A stretch of 64,000 bases of DNA from Paenibacillus sp. Marseille-Q4541 (lineage in GTDB: Bacteria > Bacillota > Bacilli > Paenibacillales > Paenibacillaceae), in the NCBI RefSeq assembly GCF_018310695.1, contig NZ_JAGXCY010000007.1, positions 155,254 to 219,253 on the forward strand, read 5' to 3'. Below, piece by piece: positions 35,741-44,750 of the stretch. Numbering within the stretch: position 1 is the stretch's first letter; each line of letters begins with the position of its first letter. Position numbers and translations under genes: made by a program. Under the pieces are notes generated by a model, which ran no database searches, was not told the origin of the DNA, and was given only the letters and a program-made list of their open reading frames with translations.

Positions 35741-36463
35741 GTGAGCATCGAAGTGAAGGAATTTCAGCTGGAGCCTCACGGATGGAAGGCAATCGTGTCT
35801 GATTCACAAGGGGTAGAGACAGGCGATGTGGAATGCAGCGGAATGATTAAACCGATTGATGAGGCAGACAGGGCTGAGCTATTGGAACAGCTAGCTGAAT
35901 CCGCATATACCGTGTATACGCTAATTCAGCAGCGGCCGCTTCCATCAGCAGCAGCCGAAACCTTGGTTCGCTTCGCCACAGAGGTGCAGGTGACCTGCAC
36001 TTGCGGTGACGAAGCTTGTCCGCACATAGAAGCGGCAAAATTAGCGGCCGCTTCCTGGGCAATGGCCGAGCCGCTTGCGCTGCTCGGTGCACTGGGCATT
36101 GCACGCCCTATGCTGCTCGATGGCGTATTCGGCTCCTGGGAGGCCGAATCGGCGGGAGCATCGCTTCCTCAGGCAACGATGCTGCAACGTCCGGCTGCGC
36201 GGGCGGGCGGAAACGTCTCTGCGATCATGGATTATATCGCGGAGAGTGTCAAAGACAGCGCACTCCATAAGCCTGGCCATAGGCTGGCAGAGGTGGAGCT
36301 GCGCTTAAAGGCACCGGCTAAGTTTGTGCCTCCTCAAGACCTAACGGCTTTGCTGCCACAAGCACCTACGAAGGCGGCGCTTACACACTTGCGCGAGCAA
36401 TTGTCTAAGCGTGCTTCAGAGTGGCTGCCTACAGCAAAGACCGGGAGTAAGAAGAAGCAATAG
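35741..36463 (+). CDS. Small SWIM zinc-finger protein, partner of SNF2 helicase
   Basis: 240 aa. The zinc-finger is the compact CTCGDEACPH (CxCx4CxH, residues ~85-94), at the short end of SWIM spacing. The flanks are Ala-rich helices, including LAAASWAMAEPLALLGALGIARP. GTG at 35741 is chosen since AAAGGGGTGA leaves 7 bp. Known SNF2-linked SWIM proteins (YwqB type) are often over 500 aa, so this is a short version. The last two thirds use more G+C, with several GCGGCC/GGCGGC tracts, than neighbouring genes. Likely DNA- or protein-binding adaptor for the helicase. Confidence 0.75.
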   Translation: MSIEVKEFQLEPHGWKAIVSDSQGVETGDVECSGMIKPIDEADRAELLEQLAESAYTVYTLIQQRPLPSAAAETLVRFATEVQVTCTCGDEACPHIEAAKLAAASWAMAEPLALLGALGIARPMLLDGVFGSWEAESAGASLPQATMLQRPAARAGGNVSAIMDYIAESVKDSALHKPGHRLAEVELRLKAPAKFVPPQDLTALLPQAPTKAALTHLREQLSKRASEWLPTAKTGSKKKQ

Positions 36464-36495
36464 GGAAATAGATAGAGCATTAGGAGGTTTGCGTT

Positions 36496-36514
36496 CATGA
36501 CAACCGTTGTCATG
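36496..36514. repeat. Perfect palindrome (9-1-9)
   Basis: CATGACAACCGTTGTCATG, arms 36496-36504 and 36506-36514. Located between the SWIM gene and vanY; no T-run follows directly. It could be an operator, a weak terminator core, or the start of a 20-codon frame (ATG at 36497 with AGGAGG upstream). Confidence 0.55.
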
Positions 36515-36597
36515 GAGTGCCAGCCTTCTTTTGCTCTGTTTATTTTTAGGCTACAATAGAATGATGGACAAGCCACATGTGGATAGGAGAGTAAGAC

Positions 36598-37494
36598 ATG
36601 ACAATAACAAAAATGAAGAGACACCGCTGGACGATCGTCCTGCTGTCCACATTGCTGCTCGGCTCCGTTCTATTAACGGGGTGTGAAGAAGGCGGGCAAG
36701 GGCAGAAGGAAGGGCAGAACCTGAATTCCCCATCGACAGGTGATACTTCGCAGGAAGTAACGCCGGAAGCGCCGACAGAAGGAACAGGCAATACCTCAGA
36801 CGGATCTGAGATCGGAGAGGGCGATACAGAAGTAGACAGCATCATGGCTATGCGTGCACAAAATTCGTTACAGAGCAATGTTGAAAAGCAAGGTGACTTA
36901 AGTGTTGTAACGAATGCAGAAGCAATGACGGTCATTGTAAATAAACAGCGAAGCTTACCTGAGGGGTATGAGCCAAGTGATTTAGTGGAGCCGAATGTTC
37001 CGTTTTCCTTTGACGGGCCTCATGAGAAACGTCATTTACGTAAGGAAGCAGCAGGCGCACTCGAACAACTGTTTGCTGCAGCAGAGAATGATGGCATAGA
37101 GCTTCGTGCTGTATCCGGGTATCGTTCTTACCAGCGACAAGTTTCCGTATACAACAGCAGTGTAGAACGCAACGGTGAAGAATATGCAGCTAGGGTAAGT
37201 GCGAAACCAGGTTATAGTGAACATCAGACGGGGTTATCGATTGATGTATCCAGCCCAAGTGTCGGCAATGTGATCGAAGAGGTGTTTGGCGACTCAGAAG
37301 AGGGCAAGTGGCTGAAAGAGCATGCGCCGGAGTACGGATTTGTGATTCGTTATCCAGAAGGCCGGGAAGAGACGACAGGCTATGTGTATGAGCCATGGCA
37401 TATCCGATATGTGGGTAAAGAGCTTGCTCCGGATATCGCGGAGAGCGGTCTTACACTCGAAGAGTATTTTGATGAAGATAACATTAAGCTGTAA
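36598..37494 (+). CDS. D-alanyl-D-alanine carboxypeptidase lipoprotein, M15B/VanY family
   Basis: 298 aa. Signal peptide with lipobox LTGC (VLLTGCEE), then ~95 residues of low-complexity Gly/Glu/Thr linker, then the catalytic domain. Zinc ligands and catalytic residues: SGYRSYQRQVSVYN, SEHQTGLSIDVSS (His and Asp), and EPWHIRYVG (His, with Glu as base). It trims D-Ala from peptidoglycan stem peptides, LdcB/VanY-like, at the outer face of the membrane. GGAGAG precedes the ATG. Confidence 0.92.
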   Translation: MTITKMKRHRWTIVLLSTLLLGSVLLTGCEEGGQGQKEGQNLNSPSTGDTSQEVTPEAPTEGTGNTSDGSEIGEGDTEVDSIMAMRAQNSLQSNVEKQGDLSVVTNAEAMTVIVNKQRSLPEGYEPSDLVEPNVPFSFDGPHEKRHLRKEAAGALEQLFAAAENDGIELRAVSGYRSYQRQVSVYNSSVERNGEEYAARVSAKPGYSEHQTGLSIDVSSPSVGNVIEEVFGDSEEGKWLKEHAPEYGFVIRYPEGREETTGYVYEPWHIRYVGKELAPDIAESGLTLEEYFDEDNIKL

Positions 37495-37517
37495 TCTGAA
37501 ATCCAGTGACACAATTC

Positions 37518-37550
37518 AAAAAAGCAGCCCCAATGGGAGCTGCTTTTTTT
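37518..37550 (+). terminator. Rho-independent terminator after vanY-like gene
   Basis: AAAAAAGCAGC (37518-37528) pairs with GCTGCTTTTTT (37539-37549) around CCC/GGG. Confidence 0.88.
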
Positions 37551-37621
37551 ATCTGGATAGGAGAAATTTATGATTTCACCTTTCGTATAGCTAGTTCGAG
37601 TACAATGTTACGAATTTTCAA

Positions 37622-38653
37622 TTATTCAGCTACTCTATCTTGATCTACTACAATTTTCATCGCATTCGCAATAGGAGGCAGGCTACGGGTAGTGACTCCG
37701 TTATGGAATCCAATCACGTAATCATCTTTTTTAAGAGTAGAAGGGTCAACTTCTTCCCCTTTTGTATTCACTACTTTTGTATTTTCACCAATTTGGAATA
37801 CGATATCATTAGCAGCTTCTTCTCCTGTTCCCTTCACGAGGAAACTAAGTTCTCCTGCATCAGAATTGCGAACTTCACCGATGGAACCCTCGGCAACGAC
37901 CATTTCCGCATCCGCTTGTTCCGTTACTGTAATTTTGTAAACAGGAGATTGCGGCGGAAGGCTGAGTGTAGAAAACATTGCATGCTCAACGTCTACTTGA
38001 TCTCCTACTTTAAGATCTTTGAGTTCCAGTTTGTTTCCATTAGAAAGTACGAACTCCGTATCTTCCCCTACGTTCAATACGATCCCAGTAGAACTATATC
38101 CGTTAATATGAATACTGGAGTTTCCATTATAGTTATTCAGGGAAGTAATGACGCCACTAGCTTTCGTCACTTCTTGTTCGGATTCATTTCCGTTATCTGT
38201 TGTGATTGTAACTTTACTCCCTTCTACATTCACGTTTCCGTGTAGCACTTTGCTAACAAAGTTCAAAGGAACATATTGTATATTATTAACAATTTCAGGA
38301 GCTTGGCCTAGAGTAACAAGCATCTTATTTACGTTATATTGATCTTTCCCCGTTGCGATCGAAGTCCATACATTTCCTTTGGTAAGTTCACTTGCTTTGG
38401 TGTCTTTTACCCAAGTGAGTTCCATTCCGAGTGCTTCTGCCAGAGAGCGAACCGGGATCATCGGCTGATCTGCTGTAGAAATTTGGTAACCGTCTTCAAT
38501 TGCTTGTCCATTTACCGTAATCGTAACCGTCTCTTGAAGGTTACTTGAGATAGGTACAGGGGTGCTAGCGTCTGCGTAAGCGTAGAGGGAACTACCGCCT
38601 AAAGCCACGGTTAAAGCTGCAGCAGCTACGCCAGTTTTCATTTTGTTTTTCAT
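37622..38653 (-). CDS. Exported protein with copper amine oxidase N-terminal (stalk) domain
   Basis: 343 aa. Signal peptide VAAAALTVALGGSSLYAYADA, then the stalk domain: VTITVNGQAIEDGYQISTAD, PMIPVRSLAEALGMELTWVK, and KVLHGNVNVEGSKVTIT. The remaining ~190 residues hold two similar stretches about binding or conformational beta modules (VITSLNNYNGNSSIHINGYSS; VAEGSIGEVRNSDAGELSFLV). This stalk domain is very common on Paenibacillus surface proteins and has no oxidase activity. The start at 38653 follows GAAGGAGAG. Confidence 0.85.
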   Translation of the reverse strand: MKNKMKTGVAAAALTVALGGSSLYAYADASTPVPISSNLQETVTITVNGQAIEDGYQISTADQPMIPVRSLAEALGMELTWVKDTKASELTKGNVWTSIATGKDQYNVNKMLVTLGQAPEIVNNIQYVPLNFVSKVLHGNVNVEGSKVTITTDNGNESEQEVTKASGVITSLNNYNGNSSIHINGYSSTGIVLNVGEDTEFVLSNGNKLELKDLKVGDQVDVEHAMFSTLSLPPQSPVYKITVTEQADAEMVVAEGSIGEVRNSDAGELSFLVKGTGEEAANDIVFQIGENTKVVNTKGEEVDPSTLKKDDYVIGFHNGVTTRSLPPIANAMKIVVDQDRVAE

Positions 38654-39066
38654 GTGTCTTCTCTCCTTCACTGATGTTTTGTCATAAGCTGATGACATGT
38701 TCTAGACGACCACAATTTGGATAAAGTTGCATGTTGACAAAAGTACATATATCTAAAACTACCAAGCTAGGGAGACTTAGTATGTAATTAACCTGCTCAT
38801 AAGAAATGAATATTTTATTTGATATTGTTCGCAAAATTGCCACATGAAATGACCGTGTCTTAGAATGAGATATTTACATACTGCGTAAAACAACTTGTTG
38901 ACTAAGCATATAAATGCCTATTGAAGACTCAAAAAAAGTCCAGGCTGGGTAGCCAGCCTGGACGAATCGATTACGATTTTTCACTTTTGATAAATAGTTG
39001 CTAAATGATCTGCCATGGAATTTATTCCTCGCATTAAATACTTTCCAATCTTAATTTAGAAGTCAA
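38654..39066. other. Gene-free stretch between two exported-protein genes
   Basis: Contains the minus-strand terminator at 38931-38963. The AT-rich remainder (38700-38930) should hold the promoter of the stalk-domain gene; I could not assign convincing -35 and -10 boxes. Confidence 0.4.
38931..38963 (-). terminator. Terminator of the GH-like secreted protein gene
   Basis: GTCCAGGCTGG (38938-38948) and CCAGCCTGGAC (38953-38963), 11-bp perfect stem; on the minus strand followed by seven T residues. It lies ~100 bp past the stop codon. Confidence 0.85.
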
Positions 39067-41361
39067 CTACGGTTCCCAGACTATGGTTTCATAAGGGAGC
39101 TGATCATAGCTGCTGGCCCAATAATATCCTGGGGCCATGATCCGGCGGGGGAGAAATCCAATTTCTCCTGAAGGGGTGGACACGGCTTCGGATGATGCCT
39201 GAAATATACCACTTGCCGTAGTTTTGGCTGTAACATATTTCCCAGCCATTTGTGTAAATCTGCCGCTGATCGTGGCGCTCACTGGCGCTCCGGTGTCAAG
39301 GTCCACCACTCGCAGTGTAACACTAGCTTTGCCCCCGGTGTATTGAAATAACATCTGGTCAACAACCATAGGTTTCAATGTGGATGCGCTTGTCGTGGCA
39401 GATACAGCTTCACTAGGGACACTTTCATTTCCTTGCAGGTCGACGGCAGTGATTTTGTAATAATAGGTGGTATCCGCTAGGAGCCCTCTATCTTCATAGG
39501 ACAAACCTTTCGCAGTTCCGGCATATGTTAGAGGTCCAGTTGTAAAATCAGCATCCGTGCTTCGGTAGATGCGGTATTCGTTTACTGCTGTATTGTCCTG
39601 TGACATCCCATAACTCAGATCTATTCGTTCATGGTCAAAGGCGGTTGCTGAAGGGGGACCGCTAACCAAGCTGGGAGGATCAAGGTCGGCAGGAGGGGAC
39701 CATTTCACTCCTCCTGGACCCCACTTACTAGGGAAGTCTATGAGAGAAGTGTAGTGATGAAGGGCGATACCTCCAAATGATGTATTGTCTTGAAAAGCCG
39801 CGTACACTTTGTTTAGTTCCTCTTCCATATAAGCTCTACCTTCCTCATGGAAGCTAATCGTTTCGGGATCTCCACCGTCCGCAATATCTTTGGTTTCCAC
39901 TCCGATGATGACCGAGTTTGGTTTACCGATGGAAGCTGCGTAGGCAAGCTCACCGAGTGCATGCTGAATAATTCCTGCACTTCCTTCCGCCTGATCACGG
40001 TAATCCATAATGGAAATATAATCAGCTGTATCCTGAATGTGCTCTGAGAGCCATTTTGTTGACCCCTTCCACGGAATTGCACTGGCATCAGCTGAGCTGT
40101 CATACCATCTTGGAATTGCCGCGCCTACCGGGAAGCCTATGCCTGCAGCGGTTTTTCGTTCCATCAGTGCAGCCAGCATGTCAAGGTACTGGATTTGAAC
40201 AGAAGGTTTATCGGTTTTGAAATCTGGAAGAATGTATGGCTCTGTATCCAGATTGATTCCGTCAAATTGTGCAGAAGATTCTGAAGCAAGATTGTAATTC
40301 AGTACTTTTTCAAATTCTCGGATCGCTTGGGTGCGGTATCTTTCGTATGTTCCATAGTAGGGCGGCGTTGTACCTCCAGCGATCAGTGCCTGCACTTGGT
40401 ATCCGTTATTGTGTGCCCAGGTAACAAACTGCTGCACTTCATCACGATAATCCTCAAGCATCGAAGCGCCATTATACTTATCTACCCCAAGGTAGAGTGT
40501 GGTAATAGGATGTTCACTGAAAGTGGTTGTATCGGAGGTGAATGCAGCAAAGGTGTCCCAAGAATTCGGATTTAACACCAGATGATAAGAGGCGGTTTCC
40601 CAAATCCAGATTGCTCGATCTTGATAAGGTAACGGCGTATTTTCTTCATACACGCTGTTCGTTACTGTGGTTTGACCTAGTGACAGATAGGTAGTAAGGC
40701 TATACCCTGTGTTCCCATTTTGATCCGTAGCTCTTGCTTCTAGGCTGTATTTTCGCTCCTCTGTTAGTTGAGTCGTGTTCCATGAATAAGTGTACTTTCC
40801 ATCTTCCTCATCTAATTGAAGAGGCTCCCAAGGGCCTCCATTAATGCGCAGTTCTACCTGAGAAATCGCATTTTTGCCTTCTGCTGAAATATGAATGGGC
40901 ACAATCCCATTTTCGTTGGGTAAGACAGCACCGGATTCGGCCGGATCGACAATGAACACTTCTGGTGAACTGGCATCGGGATTATTTACAACCAGGTGAA
41001 TAAAAGAGGACCAGATACCGTATCTCGTTTCCTTATCTTTTGATTTCAATGCAATCTCAACAGGTCCGTCAAGCTTCGTCGTATCCAGTGGATACGTCCA
41101 TGTTCCGCTATTATCTGCGTCAGGGTCATTCATGTGTACGTCTGCCACCCATTGTCCATTAACTACAATTTCAACATCAAATACATTGGTATAGGTCCCG
41201 TGAAGCTCTTCTATACCGGGGGAAACGATTTGTCCATCCTGATGAGAATCAAGGGTAACACGGTCCGCGGCCTTTGCGGAAGGAGAGGGGACTAACATAG
41301 CAACGAGGACGAATGCCAAACACAGTAACCCACACTTTCGCGAAAGTGAAGTCATATTCAT
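39067..41361 (-). CDS. Large secreted multidomain protein with putative TIM-barrel hydrolase domain
   Basis: 764 aa. Signal peptide ending SAKAA. Two Ig-like modules (residues ~35-130 and ~135-235, the second with AISQVELRINGGPWEPL and YSLEARATDQNGNTG) precede a ~300-residue barrel-like part: RAIWIWETASYHLVLN, then FDGINLDTEPYILPDF near residues 364-379, YISIMDYRDQAEG and GIALHHYTSL. The strand-end acidic pair in NLDTEP resembles glycoside hydrolase catalytic motifs. A fibronectin type III module (NEYRIYRSTDADFT, YYKITAVDLQGNES) and a C-terminal beta module follow. No CAZy family could be assigned; polysaccharide binding or hydrolysis at the cell surface is inferred. Confidence 0.75.
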   Translation of the reverse strand: MNMTSLSRKCGLLCLAFVLVAMLVPSPSAKAADRVTLDSHQDGQIVSPGIEELHGTYTNVFDVEIVVNGQWVADVHMNDPDADNSGTWTYPLDTTKLDGPVEIALKSKDKETRYGIWSSFIHLVVNNPDASSPEVFIVDPAESGAVLPNENGIVPIHISAEGKNAISQVELRINGGPWEPLQLDEEDGKYTYSWNTTQLTEERKYSLEARATDQNGNTGYSLTTYLSLGQTTVTNSVYEENTPLPYQDRAIWIWETASYHLVLNPNSWDTFAAFTSDTTTFSEHPITTLYLGVDKYNGASMLEDYRDEVQQFVTWAHNNGYQVQALIAGGTTPPYYGTYERYRTQAIREFEKVLNYNLASESSAQFDGINLDTEPYILPDFKTDKPSVQIQYLDMLAALMERKTAAGIGFPVGAAIPRWYDSSADASAIPWKGSTKWLSEHIQDTADYISIMDYRDQAEGSAGIIQHALGELAYAASIGKPNSVIIGVETKDIADGGDPETISFHEEGRAYMEEELNKVYAAFQDNTSFGGIALHHYTSLIDFPSKWGPGGVKWSPPADLDPPSLVSGPPSATAFDHERIDLSYGMSQDNTAVNEYRIYRSTDADFTTGPLTYAGTAKGLSYEDRGLLADTTYYYKITAVDLQGNESVPSEAVSATTSASTLKPMVVDQMLFQYTGGKASVTLRVVDLDTGAPVSATISGRFTQMAGKYVTAKTTASGIFQASSEAVSTPSGEIGFLPRRIMAPGYYWASSYDQLPYETIVWEP

Positions 41362-41538
41362 CTCACATCCTTGTCAATATGATGTAAATCTTATTGACGA
41401 CATATACAGCAAAAATCACTGGTATAACGAAGATGCGATCGCTAGTGTCAGCTTAAAGCGGTTACTTTTAATTATTACGAGAAAATAGGGAATAGAACCG
41501 ATTGTGGATTCATGTCAGGTTATTTTTGCAGGAACATG

Positions 41539-41575
41539 AAAAAGTCCGATTCATAATCGTGAATCGGACTTTTTT
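41539..41575. terminator. Bidirectional terminator
   Basis: AAAAAGTCCGATTC (41539-41552) pairs with GAATCGGACTTTTT (41561-41574). It lies just past the stop of the minus-strand gene at 41587. Confidence 0.85.
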
Positions 41576-41586
41576 GTTTATAAAAG

Positions 41587-41943
41587 CTACTTGTTAAGTG
41601 GGGAATTCTCATATCCCTTGTTGTCATAATCGGTATGATCTAGCTTGGTGAGAACTCTTTGCTCACGAATGGTCTCACGCGTTTTTTCGGTTCCGTTGTC
41701 ATATATGAGCTGGTACAGTTCCTGGATTCGGTCCGTAAACTTTTCGTTGGCATCATCATGATCAGCTGATTTATATGGTACCGGAGTACGCTTAAATGTA
41801 TATTCGTCTTCATTTCCAATCGACGACATTAAATCTTGCATCCGGGAAAGCTCATCTTGATTCAGCTGTACCTCATAGTCATTTGCTTCCGTTGGTTCCT
41901 GATGAATGAGCTGTTGTGTAATGGAAACGTAATAGGTGTCCAT
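41587..41943 (-). CDS. Hypothetical 118-aa protein
   Basis: Hydrophilic, acidic protein starting MDTYYVSITQQLIHQ, with helical YEVQLNQDELSRMQDLMSSI and DRIQELYQLIYDNGTEKTRE. No signal peptide or membrane segment. AGGAGGG lies before the ATG and a good terminator follows, so it is surely expressed. No family recognised. Confidence 0.75.
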   Translation of the reverse strand: MDTYYVSITQQLIHQEPTEANDYEVQLNQDELSRMQDLMSSIGNEDEYTFKRTPVPYKSADHDDANEKFTDRIQELYQLIYDNGTEKTRETIREQRVLTKLDHTDYDNKGYENSPLNK

Positions 41944-42071
41944 GTTTTACCCTCCTATAGTGATTATCCAGATAAAAGATGATTTACCTGTTTAATACAC
42001 TTATAAGATGGAAAATGAATCATCTTGAACCACTCATAGAGGTATCAAAATCATGTTTGCTGACGGACAGT

Positions 42072-44426
42072 TTACTTAAGATGCCTTGGCAAAGCAGGGA
42101 CTTCCCGCATCGATTTTTTCATTTTGGATTTACAGAGCGGGCAGGCTGGCGGTTCATCCTTGGCTTTTCCGGTATGCTGCCGAATCCAAGCAGGACAGCT
42201 GTTTGACGTACATGCCCATACCGGGACAGTTTCCATCCGTTGTGGCTTCCCTTTTGTACTGGTAGAGGTGCTGCTTTGCACCTTTATTTTTGAATGGAAT
42301 CGGTCTTTATCTGTATTCAGACGATCTTTTGCACTTTGTTTCTTATGTCCCGTATCTTTCACCCCGAAGGCTTCGAGCAAAAATCGAGATACGGGAGCTG
42401 GCTTGCCGTGCTGACTTGATGGTGAGGTAATGAACAATTGCTGCTTGGCACGTGTTACCGCGACATAAGCAAGCCTGCGCTCCTCTTCAAGCAAAGCTTC
42501 GTCGACTTCGTTCGTAGAAGCCCCTACCAAAGCCGCTTTCCGATCTTCAGGGACCTCTTTGGTCAAGGCCGAACTATGAGGCAGGATGCCTTCACTTGCA
42601 CCAATCCAATAGACGCAAGGGAACTCAAGACCTTTGGCCCGGTGGATCGTCATGAGCTGCACAGCATCTTCATTGGCCGCCTGGAGTGCTTCCATTTCCT
42701 TATGTCTTCTAGACAGTTCATCAGCAAAGGTGACAAAACTCTCCACCGTTTCAAACCGTTTCACAGAGGCCTCAAGCTCATCCAGCGTCTCCATGATCGT
42801 TTCTTTATAGTGAGTATAGATGGTCGGATCGCCACTCTCTAGGTACGAGTCATAGAACTGCCTGCGCATTTCCTGAATGGCAGCCAGCGGTGTCATCGTC
42901 TGCAATTGCTTGATCAGCTTAATTCGTTCTTTGACCTGTTCCTGTTGAAAAGGTTTCAGCCGCTCCCATCTCGAAAAATGAATGAGCGGATATTTTTTGG
43001 ATTGCTGCTTCTCTTGTTCTGCCAAGTATTGAAGACCTGCTTCACGCGATATATATAAAGGTCCAAGCGTACTTGGGATAGCATCAAAATTACGTGGATG
43101 AAGAGATAACCTTAGGTGATCCATCAGCGGTTTCACCAGGGTTTGATCATAGAATACCGGTGCAGCTCCATATTGTACAAAAGGGATGTCCTTTAATACC
43201 AATTGCTCAAAAATAGCCCGGCTGCTACTCGCAGTCCGGTGCAAGATGGCTATATCCTGATACGATGTTTGCCCAGCTTCGATAATCTCCTGAATATGAC
43301 TAACAACAATGGCAGCTTCTTCTTCCGCTCCGGAAGGGGTAGCGAACATCGGCTGGTATCCGGGTTTCCCTGCAGAGACCAATTTCTTGTATCGACGCTT
43401 CTTGTTATAACGAACGATCTCTGTGCCAAGCCCGAGAATTCGTGAGTCGGATCGGTAATTGATATCAAGCGTAACGACGGAAGCCCCAGGATACACTTTA
43501 TCAAAATCTAGAATAGATTCCTGTTTGGCACCATTAAAGGTATAGATCGTTTGATCATCATCGCCAACGACCATGAGGTTACGATGGGAAGCGGCAAGTT
43601 TACGTACAATTTCATATTGGAGGCTGTTGGTATCTTGAAATTCATCCACCATTATATATTGAAACCGCCTTTGTAGCGGACGGAGAATGGCAGGGTCGGA
43701 TAACAGTTCTGCGGCTCGCAGTAAAATGTCATCAAAGTCCATCTTGTGGCGCTCTTTTTTCCACGCTTCATAACCTGTAAGAATCTGTTTAACGTCTCTT
43801 TCTTCCTGTGACGTGTCTGGGAGATCTTCGGTTCGTTTTCCTTCCATCTTCCACGAGGAGAGAGAAGAGAGCAGGCTTTCCGGTTGAAAAGCGTCACTTA
43901 AGCCATGCTTGCGCTGAATCATTTTAATAACAGTATGTTGAGCTCTCGTCTCACCAAAAATATCTTCCGTTATTCCATAGTGACGTAGCAGCATCAGGGC
44001 AAAGGAGTGGAATGTTCTCGCTTGTACCGCGCGTGCAGTGGCAGAACGGATTCCTGGCAGTGTAGAAATACGTGATTTCATCTCGGAGGCAGCTTTGCTT
44101 GTAAAAGTAACGAGCAAAATACTGCCTGCCGGAACGTTTCGAACTTGAATTAGGTAACCTGCTCTCGCAGCGAGTACGGTCGTCTTACCGCATCCGGCAC
44201 CTGCAAGGGTTAACAAAGGTCCTTCTCCATGTCTTACGGCCTTGATTTGCGGACCATTCAGAAGGATACCTGCTTCTTCCAACGAACGAAAGTATCCGGC
44301 ATCGGGTTCTGAATTACGTACGAGTTCAATACTTGTTTTATCCGGCGCTTCTTTGGCCTCGGGAAGTCTAGCATTCGAGGGGACCCCAAGAGGGCGAGGA
44401 TAAAAAATAGGATTTGTGCTATACAT
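42072..44426 (-). CDS. UvrD/Rep-type superfamily 1 helicase with C-terminal zinc ribbon (YjcD-like)
   Basis: ~784 aa 3'-5' DNA helicase. Motifs: LLTLAGAGCGKTTVLAAR (Walker A), FTSKAASEMKSRI, RTFHSFALMLL, MVDEFQDTNSLQY (Walker B), VVGDDDQTIYTFNGA, INYRSDSRIL, MTIHRAKGLEFPCVYWIG and RLAYVAVTRAKQQL. The C-terminus adds CTSNSCPAW...CPLCKSKM, a probable four-Cys zinc ribbon absent from UvrD and PcrA. The ATG at 44426 is favoured by GAGGTG 10 bp upstream; the next in-frame ATG at 44444 lacks a site. DNA repair role inferred. Confidence 0.9.
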   Translation of the reverse strand: MYSTNPIFYPRPLGVPSNARLPEAKEAPDKTSIELVRNSEPDAGYFRSLEEAGILLNGPQIKAVRHGEGPLLTLAGAGCGKTTVLAARAGYLIQVRNVPAGSILLVTFTSKAASEMKSRISTLPGIRSATARAVQARTFHSFALMLLRHYGITEDIFGETRAQHTVIKMIQRKHGLSDAFQPESLLSSLSSWKMEGKRTEDLPDTSQEERDVKQILTGYEAWKKERHKMDFDDILLRAAELLSDPAILRPLQRRFQYIMVDEFQDTNSLQYEIVRKLAASHRNLMVVGDDDQTIYTFNGAKQESILDFDKVYPGASVVTLDINYRSDSRILGLGTEIVRYNKKRRYKKLVSAGKPGYQPMFATPSGAEEEAAIVVSHIQEIIEAGQTSYQDIAILHRTASSSRAIFEQLVLKDIPFVQYGAAPVFYDQTLVKPLMDHLRLSLHPRNFDAIPSTLGPLYISREAGLQYLAEQEKQQSKKYPLIHFSRWERLKPFQQEQVKERIKLIKQLQTMTPLAAIQEMRRQFYDSYLESGDPTIYTHYKETIMETLDELEASVKRFETVESFVTFADELSRRHKEMEALQAANEDAVQLMTIHRAKGLEFPCVYWIGASEGILPHSSALTKEVPEDRKAALVGASTNEVDEALLEEERRLAYVAVTRAKQQLFITSPSSQHGKPAPVSRFLLEAFGVKDTGHKKQSAKDRLNTDKDRFHSKIKVQSSTSTSTKGKPQRMETVPVWACTSNSCPAWIRQHTGKAKDEPPACPLCKSKMKKSMREVPALPRHLK

Positions 44427-44750
44427 AAATGGTGTACACCTCATCTAAAATCAAAGTAAAACATTGCCCTTTTCACAAGAGGGTTGTAAATTTGGTATGA
44501 TAGAGTCGTAAAAACATCTGATGATTGATAAACTCAAAGGATTACATAAGGATTGTTCATCGTCTGCATGTAACAAACTGTTCTCTATTATACCGAAACT
44601 ATCAATTCAAGCGAAGCATACGGTATAATTTGACGGTAAAGTTTAGCCTAGGGTGTTATTGTTGTAATAAGGTACTGAAAGCTTTAAGTTGCAATACTAA
44701 TAAAGTATATCGTTGCAGCTTGTTACATGGAATGAGGAGGAATTTATCGC
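44427..44750. other. Divergent intergenic region
   Basis: Separates the helicase and the zinc-ribbon gene. A possible rightward promoter is TTCACA (44472-44477), 18-bp spacer, TATGAT (44496-44501), leaving a ~240-nt leader with no recognised RNA element. Confidence 0.35.
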
